Assembly (NCBI RefSeq): GCF_040496035.1
Contig: NZ_JBEPJZ010000001.1
Span: forward strand, 434,001-498,000
Length of the DNA: 64,000 nucleotides
Source: Agromyces sp. SYSU T00194
Lineage (GTDB): Bacteria; Actinomycetota; Actinomycetes; Actinomycetales; Microbacteriaceae
Direction of reading: 5' to 3'
The notes beneath the pieces are model-generated. The model saw only the letters and a list, made by a program, of their open reading frames with translations. It did no database searches and had not been told where the DNA came from. A program made the translations under genes and the position numbers. Positions 42,153-50,001 of the stretch are shown one piece after another; positions within the stretch are counted from its first letter, which is position 1, and the number at the start of each line of letters is the position of its first letter.

Positions 42153-43000
42153 GCCTGCACCATCCGCTGCGACTGGCGGCCGAGCCCATCGATCTCGAGC
42201 TCGACGACGTCGCCCGCGCGCAGGTAGGGCTGGCCCTCGATGCCGAGCGCGACGCCCGCCGGGGTGCCCGTGTTCAGGACGTCGCCCGGGTGCAGCACCA
42301 TGAACTGGCTGAGGTACCAGATGACGTACGCGACGTCGAAGATCATCGTGGCGGTCGTGCCGTCCTGGTGCGTGACCCCGTTGACCGAGAGGCGCAGGCC
42401 GAGCGCCTGCGGGTCGGGCACCTCGGATGCGGGCACCAGCGCGGGCCCGAAGGGGTTGAACGTCTCGCAGCTCTTGCCCTTGTCCCACTGGCCGCCGCGC
42501 TCGAGCTGGAACTCGCGCTCGGACACGTCGTGCGAGGTGGCGTAGCCGGCGACGTGCGCGAGCGCGTCCGCGGGCGACTCCAGGTACCGGGCGGTGGTGC
42601 CGATCACGACGCCGAGCTCGACCTCCCAGTCGGTCTTGGTCGAGTTCCGCGGGATCAGCACGTCGTCGTAGGGGCCGACCATCGTCGACGGGTCCTTCAT
42701 GAAGACGACCGGCTCGGCGGGGATCGCCATGCCCGACTCCTCCGCGTGGTCGCGGTAGTTGAGGCCGATGCAGACGATCTTGCCGGGACGCGCGATCGGC
42801 GCCCCGACCCGGAGGTCGGCGGCGCCGTCGAGGGCCTGCAGCTCACCCGCCTCGAGCGCCGCGCGGGCGCGGGCGACGCCGTCGGCTGCGAGGAAGGCCC
42901 CGTCGACGTCGGCGGTCAGGGGCCGGAGGTCGTACGAGACCCCCTCGTGCTGGAGGACGGGGATCTCTGCGCCGGGGGCGCCGAGTCGTGCGATGTTCAC
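42149..43000 (-). CDS. FAH-family hydrolase, probable 2,4-diketo-3-deoxy-L-fuconate hydrolase
   Basis: A 283-residue fumarylacetoacetate-hydrolase-family enzyme. Conserved segments are KIVCIGLNYRDHAEE (74-88), FMKDPSTMVGP, TDWEVELGVVIG (metal-binding Glu126 and Glu128) and NTGTPAGVALG near the C-terminus. Its length and motifs fit the hydrolase that splits 2,4-diketo-3-deoxy-L-fuconate into pyruvate and L-lactate. The GTG start at 43000 follows AAAGGAA. It is divergent from the second FadR-type regulator with only 47 bp between start codons. Confidence 0.82.
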   Translation of the reverse strand: MNIARLGAPGAEIPVLQHEGVSYDLRPLTADVDGAFLAADGVARARAALEAGELQALDGAADLRVGAPIARPGKIVCIGLNYRDHAEESGMAIPAEPVVFMKDPSTMVGPYDDVLIPRNSTKTDWEVELGVVIGTTARYLESPADALAHVAGYATSHDVSEREFQLERGGQWDKGKSCETFNPFGPALVPASEVPDPQALGLRLSVNGVTHQDGTTATMIFDVAYVIWYLSQFMVLHPGDVLNTGTPAGVALGIEGQPYLRAGDVVELEIDGLGRQSQRMVQA

Positions 43001-43047
43001 GGGGTTCCTTTCGGTTGCGCACCGGGTCGGGGTGCAAGAATGGTCAG

Positions 43048-43806
43048 ATGACTGAGACGTCGACGGCGCGGGGCCGGGCCGAGATCCCGGCACGTTCGCA
43101 GACCGACGTGGTGATCGCGGGCATCAAGGGCATGATCACCGACGGGCGACTCGGTCCGGGTGCCCGGCTGCCCATCGAGCGCGACCTCGCCACCGAGCTG
43201 GGGGTCTCGCGCGGGTCGCTCCGCGAGGGCGTGCGTGCGCTCGCGATCCTGGGGGTGCTCGAGACCCGCCAGGGCGACGGCACCTACGTGACCTCGCTCG
43301 ACCCGGCGCAGCTGCTCAGCCCCCTCGGCATGCTCGCCGAGCTGCACACCCCGGCCCACGCGGGCCACCTGCTGGCCGTGCGACGCGTGCTCGAGGCGGA
43401 GAGCGCCGCCCTCGCGGCATCCGCCGTCACCGACGACGACCTCGCGGCCCTCGACGGGATCCTCGCGGAGGTCGACGAGATCCTGCGCAGCGACCCCGAC
43501 ATGGACCTCGAGCGCTTCATCGACACCGACACCGCGTTCCACCGCCGCATCGCCCAGGCGAGCGGCAACCCGGCGCTCGCCGGCATGATCGACAGCCTCG
43601 TCGGGCGCACCCATCGCGCCCGGCTCTGGCGGGCCATCAGCGAGCGCGGCACGGTGCGCGAGACCCAGGGCGAGCACCGTGCGATCCTCGCCGAGCTGCG
43701 GGCGCACGACCCGGAGCGGGCGCGCATCCGCATGGCGGTGCACATCCTCGGCGTCGAGGAGTTCGCGACGGCGCACGCCGACGAGGACGCGGCCGCACCC
43801 GAGTGA
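43048..43806 (+). CDS. FadR-type GntR transcriptional regulator
   Basis: A 252-residue GntR/FCD regulator with HTH RLPIERDLATELGVSRGSLREGVRALAILGVL (near 50-82) and a helical FCD domain containing DTDTAFHRRIAQASGNP (near 171-187). It lies between the two leftward fucose operons, divergent from the hydrolase/SDR pair and convergent with the dehydratase gene. The 47-bp gap to the hydrolase start contains GCACC/GGTGC arms (43019-43023 and 43031-43035), a possible site. Likely controller of fucose genes, with a fucose-pathway acid as ligand. Confidence 0.87.
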   Translation: MTETSTARGRAEIPARSQTDVVIAGIKGMITDGRLGPGARLPIERDLATELGVSRGSLREGVRALAILGVLETRQGDGTYVTSLDPAQLLSPLGMLAELHTPAHAGHLLAVRRVLEAESAALAASAVTDDDLAALDGILAEVDEILRSDPDMDLERFIDTDTAFHRRIAQASGNPALAGMIDSLVGRTHRARLWRAISERGTVRETQGEHRAILAELRAHDPERARIRMAVHILGVEEFATAHADEDAAAPE

Positions 43807-43840
43807 GCGCGGGGCCGCGCCCACGGGCGCTCGGACGGGA

Positions 43841-45151
43841 TCAGGCAACGTCGCGCACCCCGGACCAGTAGGCGCCGTCGGGATACGCGTACTCCGCGAC
43901 CGACGCCGCGTGCATCTCGGCGCTGTAGCCGGGCTGCGACGGCAGCACGTAGTTCCCGTGCTCGACCACGCACGGGTCGACGAAGTGCTCGTGCAGGTGG
44001 TCGACGAACTCGGTGACGCGGTCGTCGAGCGAGCCGGAGACGGCGACGTAGTCGAAGATCGACAGGTGCTGGACGAGCTCGCAGAGCCCCACGCCGCCCG
44101 CGTGCGGGCAGACCGGCACGCCGAACTTCTTCGCCATGAGGTAGACCGCGAGGATCTCGTTGATGCTCGCGAGTCGCGCGGAGTCAAGCTGGCAGTAGTC
44201 GATCGCGCCGGCCTGGAACATCTGCTTGAACAGCACCCGGTTCATGCCGTGCTCGCCGGTCGCGACGCCGATCGGCGCCACCGCGCGCCGGACCGCGGCG
44301 TGGCCGAGCACGTCGTCGGGGCTCGTCGGCTCCTCGATCCAGTGCGGCTGGAACTCGGCCAGCGCGCCGACCCAGTCGATCGCCTCCGGAACGTCCCAGA
44401 CCTGGTTCGCGTCGATCATGAGCTTGGCGTCCCACCCGATGACCTCGCGCGCGATGCGCAGGCGCCGGATGTCGTCGTCGAGGTTCGCGCCGACCTTCAG
44501 CTTCACGTGGCGGTAGCCCTCGTCGACGGCCTCCTGCAGCAGGCGCCGCAACTTCTCGTCGCTGTAGCCGAGCCAGCCCGCGCTGGTCGTGTAGCAGGGG
44601 TAGCCGCCGCGCGCCGCCAGGTCGGCGATGCGGTCCGCCCGGGTCGGCGCCATCTCCGCGAGCATCGCGACGGCCTCCTCGCGGGTGAGGGCGTCGGAGA
44701 GGTAGCGCAGGTCGGCGACGTCGACGAGCTGCTCGGGCGTCATGTCGGCGAGCAGGCGCCAGAGCGGCACGCCGGCGCGGCGCGCGGCCATGTCCCAGAG
44801 CGCGTTCATGACGGCGGCCATGCCGAGGTGCACGACGCCCTTCTCGGGTCCGAGCCAGCGCAGCTGCGAGTCGGAGGCCAGCTCGCGGTACACGCCGCCG
44901 AGGTCGTCGAGGAGCGCGTCGACGTCGCGGCCCACGAGCGGCGCGGCGTACTGGCGGGCCGCCTCGGCGCAGAGGTCGTTGCCGCGGCCGATGGTGAACG
45001 TGAATCCGTATCCGGCGAGCTCGCCGTCGGTCTCGAGCACGACGTAGGCGGCCGAGTAGTCGCCGTCCTTGTTCATGGCGTCGGAGCCGTCCATGCTGAG
45101 CGAGGTCGGGAAGCGCACGTCGTGGACGACGGCACCGGTGATGGTGGTCAT
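43841..45151 (-). CDS. L-fuconate dehydratase
   Basis: A 436-residue enolase-superfamily enzyme with the complete L-fuconate dehydratase active site: KLK (K217, K219), metal ligands D247, E273 or E274 and E300, and His350 in CPHAGGVG. Length and residue spacing are nearly the same as in the characterised Xanthomonas enzyme. It dehydrates L-fuconate to 2-keto-3-deoxy-L-fuconate. The start overlaps the stop of the aldo/keto reductase (ATGA, 45148-45151), so steps 1 and 3 of the pathway are co-translated. This is the most specific call of the fucose set. Confidence 0.92.
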   Translation of the reverse strand: MTTITGAVVHDVRFPTSLSMDGSDAMNKDGDYSAAYVVLETDGELAGYGFTFTIGRGNDLCAEAARQYAAPLVGRDVDALLDDLGGVYRELASDSQLRWLGPEKGVVHLGMAAVMNALWDMAARRAGVPLWRLLADMTPEQLVDVADLRYLSDALTREEAVAMLAEMAPTRADRIADLAARGGYPCYTTSAGWLGYSDEKLRRLLQEAVDEGYRHVKLKVGANLDDDIRRLRIAREVIGWDAKLMIDANQVWDVPEAIDWVGALAEFQPHWIEEPTSPDDVLGHAAVRRAVAPIGVATGEHGMNRVLFKQMFQAGAIDYCQLDSARLASINEILAVYLMAKKFGVPVCPHAGGVGLCELVQHLSIFDYVAVSGSLDDRVTEFVDHLHEHFVDPCVVEHGNYVLPSQPGYSAEMHAASVAEYAYPDGAYWSGVRDVA

Positions 45152-46158
45152 GCGGCGGGTGCTCCGTTCGGGGCGTCGGCCGGGAAGGCGTCGGGGCGCA
45201 GCAGGCCGCGCTCGGCGAGCGCCCGCCAGAGGTCGTCGGGGAGGTCGGCCCGATACCGCTCGAGCGTGCTCGCGACGTGCGCGGCGGTGCGGGTGCCGAC
45301 GACGACCGAGACGACCGCCGGGTGCCGCAGCGGAAGGCCGATCGCCGCCTCGGGGAGCGTCGCGCCGAACTCCGCGCAGGTCGCGGCGATCGCGCGGGCG
45401 CGCTCGATGACCGCGGCGGGCGCCGGGCCGTAGTCGTAGTGCGCGTCGTCGGGCACGGTCGGGGCGGCGAGCAGGCCGGAGTTGTAGACGGCCGCCGCCA
45501 CGACCCCGACCCCGCGCTCGAGTGCGACCGGCAGCAGGTCGTCGAGCGCGTCCTGCTCGAAGAGCGTGAAGCGGCCGGCGAGCATGACGACGTCGAGATC
45601 GCTCTCGCGCACGAAGCGCGCGAGCATGGCCGACTGGTTCATGCCGGCGCCGATCGCGCCGACGACGCCCTGGTCGCGCAGCTCGACCAGCGCCGGGAAG
45701 GCGCCCTCGAGCGCCTCGTCGCCGTGGTCGTCGGGATCGTGGACGTAGACCACGTCGATGCGGTCGAGTCCCAGGCGCTCGAGGCTCGACTCCAGCGAGC
45801 GCAGCACGCCGTCGCGGGAGAAGTCCCACACGCGCCGCGCGGTGGCGGGCACGAGGAAGCCGTGCCCGTCGAGCCGGTCGGCCGTCTCGGGCGACGGCTC
45901 GAGGAGGCGACCCACCTTCGTCGAGACCACGTACTGGTCGCGGGGCCGCCCGGCGAGCGCTGCACCGAGGCGGCGCTCGGAGAGGCCGATGCCGTAGTGC
46001 GGCGCGGTGTCGAAGTAGCGGATGCCGGCATCCCATGCCGCGTCGACGGCGGCGACGGACGCCTCGTCGGTCGTCTCGCGGTTGAGGTTGCCGAACTGGG
46101 CGACGCCCATGCCGATCTCGGTCAACGGCAGGCCGGTGCGGAGCGCACGGCTCTTCAT
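45148..46158 (-). CDS. Aldo/keto reductase, probable L-fucose dehydrogenase
   Basis: A 336-residue aldo/keto reductase. The catalytic tetrad is visible as FDTAPHYG (Asp and Tyr near 49-54), VVSTKVGRL (Lys near 80) and [11 protein letters not shown] (His near 139). The [33 protein letters not shown] block is typical of D-threo-aldose/L-fucose 1-dehydrogenases. It would oxidise L-fucose to the lactone with NAD(P). It is first in the operon with L-fuconate dehydratase. The lactonase that follows in the pathway is the gene at 24501. Confidence 0.85.
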   Translation of the reverse strand: MKSRALRTGLPLTEIGMGVAQFGNLNRETTDEASVAAVDAAWDAGIRYFDTAPHYGIGLSERRLGAALAGRPRDQYVVSTKVGRLLEPSPETADRLDGHGFLVPATARRVWDFSRDGVLRSLESSLERLGLDRIDVVYVHDPDDHGDEALEGAFPALVELRDQGVVGAIGAGMNQSAMLARFVRESDLDVVMLAGRFTLFEQDALDDLLPVALERGVGVVAAAVYNSGLLAAPTVPDDAHYDYGPAPAAVIERARAIAATCAEFGATLPEAAIGLPLRHPAVVSVVVGTRTAAHVASTLERYRADLPDDLWRALAERGLLRPDAFPADAPNGAPAA

Positions 46159-46248
46159 CGAGGTGCCCCTTCGTCGTCTCTCGCCGCCGCGCGCGGATCA
46201 CTGCGCGACGTACACCCACAGGTGCAGCTAAAGATTAGATCAATTTGC

Positions 46249-46318
46249 GAATGGGCGCATCCTGTAGGCTGCGGATTGCGTGATTCGGGCAAACATCATA
46301 CGATTGCGCCGCCCATTC
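46249..46318. promoter_or_regulatory. Divergent regulatory region with inverted and shared operator elements
   Basis: Between the leftward L-fucose dehydrogenase gene and the rightward alcohol dehydrogenase gene, GAATGGGCG (46249-46257) and CGCCCATTC (46310-46318) form a 9-bp inverted repeat with centres 61 bp apart. Inside lies ACATCATACGATTGCG (46293-46308), which matches the element at 34794-34811. The layout would suit a dimeric regulator controlling both operons. Confidence 0.45.
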
Positions 46319-46339
46319 ATCGGACATTCTGGAGCAATG

Positions 46340-47404
46340 ATGCGCACAGTCGCGTACGTCGGCGAACACACCCTCGAGACCTCGGAGGCGGAGCCGGCGC
46401 CCCCGGGACCGGGCCTGGTGCGCATCCGCGTGGCCTACGTCGGCCTCTGCGGCACCGACCTGCACATCCTGCACGGCAACATGGACGCGCGCGTCGAGCG
46501 CCCGCTCGTCTTCGGCCACGAGATGAGCGGCACGATCGAGTCCGTCGGCGAGGGCGTCGACGGCTGGGCCGTCGGCGAGAACGTCACGGTCATGCCGCTC
46601 GACTGGGACGGCACCTGCCCGGCATGCCTCGCCGGCAACACCCACATCTGCCAGCACCTCGACTTCATCGGCATCGACTCCCCCGGCGCCCTGCAGGAGC
46701 TGTGGAACGTGCCCGCCCACACCCTCGTGCGCATGCCCGCGGGCATCGCGCTCGATGCGGCCGCGCTGGTCGAGCCGGTCGCGGTCGCCGTGCACGACGT
46801 GCGCCGATCCGAACTCACGACCGGCGACCGGGCCGTCGTCATCGGCGGCGGCCCGATCGGCGTGCTCATCGCCACGGTCGCGCGCCACTTCGGCGCCGAG
46901 GTCGCCGTCATCGAGCTCGACCCCGCGCGCCGCGCGCAGGTCGCCGGCCTCGGCTTCGCCACGATCGACCCCCGCGAGACCGACCAGGTCGCCTGGGTCG
47001 AGGAGTGGACCGGCGGCGCGGGCGCCGACGTCGTCTTCGAGGTCTCGGGCGCGGCCGCCGCCGTGCTCGGCGCGACCTCGCTCGCCAAGGTGCGCGGCAC
47101 GCTCGTGGTCGTCGCCATCCACCCGACGCCCCGCGAGATCGACCTGCAGCGCGTGTTCTGGCGCGAGCTGCGCATCCTCGGCGCGCGGGTCTACCAGCGC
47201 CCCGACTTCGAGACCGCGGTCGAGCTCATCGCCGGAGGCCTGATCCCGACCGACCTGATGATCACGCGCATCGTGCCCATGGAGGAGACCCGGGCCGCGT
47301 TCGCCGACCTCGAGGGCGGCACGGCGATGAAGATCCTCGTCGGCGTCTCGGCGGATGCGACCGGCGATGCGGCCGACGCCGAGCGGGCGGAGGCGACGGC
47401 ATGA
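46340..47404 (+). CDS. Zinc-dependent sugar/polyol dehydrogenase
   Basis: A 354-residue medium-chain alcohol dehydrogenase. Catalytic zinc ligands are Cys37 (GLCGTDLH), His60-Glu61 (FGHEMSG) and the EP pair near 148. The NAD(P) motif is GGGPIGVL near 170. The structural-zinc lobe reads DGTCPACLAGNTHIC, with Asp90 where the first of four cysteines normally stands, so that zinc may be altered or absent. It resembles L-galactonate/L-idonate-type dehydrogenases. ATG 46340 is correctly spaced from GGAG; ATG 46337 is possible. The stop overlaps the next start (ATGA). Confidence 0.85.
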   Translation: MRTVAYVGEHTLETSEAEPAPPGPGLVRIRVAYVGLCGTDLHILHGNMDARVERPLVFGHEMSGTIESVGEGVDGWAVGENVTVMPLDWDGTCPACLAGNTHICQHLDFIGIDSPGALQELWNVPAHTLVRMPAGIALDAAALVEPVAVAVHDVRRSELTTGDRAVVIGGGPIGVLIATVARHFGAEVAVIELDPARRAQVAGLGFATIDPRETDQVAWVEEWTGGAGADVVFEVSGAAAAVLGATSLAKVRGTLVVVAIHPTPREIDLQRVFWRELRILGARVYQRPDFETAVELIAGGLIPTDLMITRIVPMEETRAAFADLEGGTAMKILVGVSADATGDAADAERAEATA

Positions 47405-48156
47405 GCGCCTTCGACCTGACGGGCACCCTCGCCGTCGTCACCGGCGCGAAGCGCGGCATCGGCTTCGGCATGGCCGTCGCGCTCGCCGAGGCGGGCGCCG
47501 ACGTCATCGGCGTGAGCGCCAGCATCGAGACCTCCGGCAGCGCGATCGGCGAGGCCGTCGAGGCCCTCGGCCGCCGGTTCGAGGCCCGCGCCGTCGACTT
47601 CGCCGACCGCGGCGCCGTGCTCGCGCTCGGCGACGAGCTCGCGGAGCGCGCGCCCGACATCCTGGTGAACAACGCCGGCACCATCGAGCGCGCGCCGGCG
47701 GCGGAGCATCCGCTCGAGCTGTGGGACCGCGTGATCGAGGTCGACCTGTCGAGCCAGTTCGCGCTGACCCAGAAGGTCGCGGCACCGATGCTCGCGCGCG
47801 GTTCGGGCAAGGTGATCTTCACGGCGAGCCTGCTCAGCTTCCAGGGCGGCATCAACGTGCCGGGCTACGCGTCGGCCAAGTCGGGCATCGCAGGGCTCAC
47901 CAAGGCGCTCGCCAACGAGTGGGCGTCGCGGGGCGTGAACGTGAACGCCATCGCCCCCGGCTACATCGCGACCGACAACACGCAGGCGCTGCAGGACGAC
48001 CCCGACCGCTCGCGCGCGATCCTCGAGCGCATCCCGGCCGGGCGCTGGGGGCGGGCGTCCGACCTCGGCGGGGCGACCGTGTTCCTGGCGTCGCCGGCCT
48101 CGGACTACGTCTCGGGTATCGTGCTGCCGGTGGACGGCGGGTGGCTCGGACGATGA
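47401..48156 (+). CDS. SDR dehydrogenase, KduD/gluconate-5-dehydrogenase-like
   Basis: A 251-residue classical SDR with TGAKRGIG (14-21), NNAG (90-93), Ser143, Tyr156 and Lys160. The sequence, including GKVIFTASLLSFQGGINVPGYASAK and WASRGVNVNAIAPGYIATDNTQALQDD, is very similar in style to 2-deoxy-D-gluconate 3-dehydrogenase (KduD) and gluconate 5-dehydrogenase. It links the upstream polyol-type dehydrogenase to the downstream aldolase and kinase. ATGA overlaps on both sides. Confidence 0.87.
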   Translation: MSAFDLTGTLAVVTGAKRGIGFGMAVALAEAGADVIGVSASIETSGSAIGEAVEALGRRFEARAVDFADRGAVLALGDELAERAPDILVNNAGTIERAPAAEHPLELWDRVIEVDLSSQFALTQKVAAPMLARGSGKVIFTASLLSFQGGINVPGYASAKSGIAGLTKALANEWASRGVNVNAIAPGYIATDNTQALQDDPDRSRAILERIPAGRWGRASDLGGATVFLASPASDYVSGIVLPVDGGWLGR

Positions 48157-48770
48157 CGCTCGACGGGGTCGGCATCGTGCCGGTCGTCGTGATCGACGAC
48201 GCGGCGCGGGCACCGGGTCTCGTGGCCGCGCTCGCCGAGGGCGGCATCCGCTGCGCGGAGATCACGATGCGCACGGATGCGGGGATCGACGCGATGCGCG
48301 AGGCGAGCGCCGCACTGCCCGAGGGCTTCCTCGTCGGGGCGGGTACGGTGCTCACCGGCGCCGACGTCGAGCGTGCGGTCGACGCGGGCGCGCGGTTCAT
48401 CGTCTCGCCGGGGCTCGACGACGAGGTGCTCGCGCGCTGCGCGTCGCTGGACGTGCCGGTCGTGCCGGGCGTCGCGACCGCCACCGAGGTGCAGCGCGCG
48501 CTGCGCGCGGGCCTCGACCGGCTGAAGCTCTTCCCCGCGGGCGTGCTCGGCGGGCTCGCCATGATCTCCGCGCTCGCGGGCCCGTTCCCGCAGGTGCGGT
48601 TCCTCCCGAGCGGCGGCGTGGGGCCCGCGAACGCGGCGGAGTACGCGGCCTCGCCGCACGTCTTCGCGGTCAGCGGCAGCTGGATGGCGCCGCGCGAGCT
48701 CATCGCGGCGGGCGACTGGGACGAGATCACCCGGCGCTCGCGTGCCGCGATGGAGCTGGTGGGCGCGTGA
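48153..48770 (+). CDS. eda: 2-dehydro-3-deoxy-phosphogluconate / 4-hydroxy-2-oxoglutarate aldolase
   Basis: A 205-residue class I aldolase of the KDPG/KHG family. Catalytic Glu36 is in EITMRT and the Schiff-base Lys125 in LKLFPAG; VGAGTVLT (61-68) and FLPSGGV complete the family motifs. It splits KDPG into pyruvate and glyceraldehyde 3-phosphate. Overlaps with the genes on both sides (ATGA and GTGA) show tight coupling with the kinase that would make its substrate. Confidence 0.92.
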   Translation: MTLDGVGIVPVVVIDDAARAPGLVAALAEGGIRCAEITMRTDAGIDAMREASAALPEGFLVGAGTVLTGADVERAVDAGARFIVSPGLDDEVLARCASLDVPVVPGVATATEVQRALRAGLDRLKLFPAGVLGGLAMISALAGPFPQVRFLPSGGVGPANAAEYAASPHVFAVSGSWMAPRELIAAGDWDEITRRSRAAMELVGA

Positions 48771-49780
48771 CGGGCGCCGGCGGGCAGCGGGCGGATGCCG
48801 CAGTGCCGGCGTCGTCCGGCCGCGCCGGCGGCGTGCTGACCGTCGGCGAGGGCCTCGGCGTGCTGCGCGCACGCGACCTCGGTTCGCTGGCGACGGTCGG
48901 CGAGCTCGTGGTCGGCACCGGCGGGGCGGAGGGCAACGTCGCCATCGGGCTCGCCCGGCTCGGCACGCCCGTGACCTGGCTCGGCCGGGTCGGCGACGAC
49001 GGGCTCGGGCGCCGCGTCGTGCGCGAGCTGCGTGCGGAGGGCGTCCATGTCGTGGCCCCGGTCGACGCCGACGCGCCGACCGGCCTGCTCGTCAAGACGA
49101 CGCCCGCCGCCGGGCGCACCGACGTGGCGTACTACCGCGCAGGCAGCGCGGGCAGTCGGCTCCGGGCATCCGACCTCGATGCGCTCGACGTCGCCGGCCA
49201 CGCACTCGTGCACGTGACCGGCATCACGCCCGCGCTCTCGGCGAGCGCCTCCGCGGCGATCGACGCGCTCGTGGCGCGGGCGCGGGCGGCCGGGGTGCCG
49301 GTGTCGTTCGACGTGAACCACCGCTCGACCCTCTGGGCCGACGCCGATGCCGCCGCGGCGCGGTACCGCGAGCTCGCGGCGGCCGCCGACGTGGTGTTCG
49401 CCGGCGACGACGAGGCCGCGCTGCTCGTCGGCACCGGGACTCCCGATGAGCTCGCCGAGCGCGTCGCGGCCCTCGGCCCGTCGGAGGTCGTGGTCAAGCT
49501 GGGCGCCGCGGGCGCGCTCGTGCGCGTCGCGCGCGAGCGCGGGCCCGAGGTGCTGCGCCGCGGAGCGGTGCCGGTCGAGGTCGCCGACACGGTGGGTGCG
49601 GGCGATGCGTTCGTGGCCGGCTACCTGGCCGAGCGCGTCGCGGGCGCGCCGGTCGCGACGCGGCTCGAGACGGCGGTGCGCACGGGCGCGGCGGCGTGCA
49701 CCCACCCGGGTGACTGGGAGGGTGCGGCGACGCGCGCCGACCTGGCGCGCCTGGACGGCGGCGACCCGGTCCGACGCTGA
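48767..49780 (+). CDS. kdgK: PfkB-family kinase, probable 2-dehydro-3-deoxygluconate kinase
   Basis: A 337-residue ribokinase-family kinase with the PfkB signature 1 region (GGAEGNVAIGLARLG, near 52-66) and signature 2 DTVGAGDAF with catalytic Asp near 280. The aldolase gene directly upstream makes 2-dehydro-3-deoxygluconate (or the galacto-epimer) the likely substrate. It is the last gene of the operon. The GTG start lies in the aldolase stop; the first ~25 residues are an Ala/Gly-rich extension before the kinase fold begins. Confidence 0.87.
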   Translation: MTGAGGQRADAAVPASSGRAGGVLTVGEGLGVLRARDLGSLATVGELVVGTGGAEGNVAIGLARLGTPVTWLGRVGDDGLGRRVVRELRAEGVHVVAPVDADAPTGLLVKTTPAAGRTDVAYYRAGSAGSRLRASDLDALDVAGHALVHVTGITPALSASASAAIDALVARARAAGVPVSFDVNHRSTLWADADAAAARYRELAAAADVVFAGDDEAALLVGTGTPDELAERVAALGPSEVVVKLGAAGALVRVARERGPEVLRRGAVPVEVADTVGAGDAFVAGYLAERVAGAPVATRLETAVRTGAAACTHPGDWEGAATRADLARLDGGDPVRR

Positions 49781-49810
49781 ATCCGCCTGCACGATCTGCA
49801 ACCACTGCGT

Positions 49811-49858
49811 GCACGGTCGTACGGTCCGGCGCGATTCCGGACGTTCCGACGGCCGTGC
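49811..49858. terminator. Long imperfect hairpin after the KDG operon
   Basis: Outer arms GCACGGTCG and CGACGGCCGTGC and inner arms GTCCGG/CCGGAC (49824-49829 and 49837-49842) form a nested imperfect hairpin 30 bp after the kinase stop. Confidence 0.45.
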
Positions 49859-49912
49859 GCAACTCCCGAACCCGGAACTGAGTCATCTTCGACGAAATTT
49901 TCCATTCAACCC

Positions 49913-49941
49913 TTGACAACACCCGTCGCCGATCCTCTACT
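49913..49941 (+). promoter_or_regulatory. Promoter of the secreted esterase gene
   Basis: A perfect -35 TTGACA (49913-49918) is separated by 17 bp from TCTACT (49936-49941). The surrounding ~60 bp is clearly more AT-rich than the genes. The start codon is 60 bp downstream, with GAGGGGA before it. Confidence 0.65.
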
Positions 49942-50001
49942 TTTGCGTTCATCACTTGAATCCAAGGGCCGCACCGACGCGGCCCGAGAGGGGATACGAC
50001 G

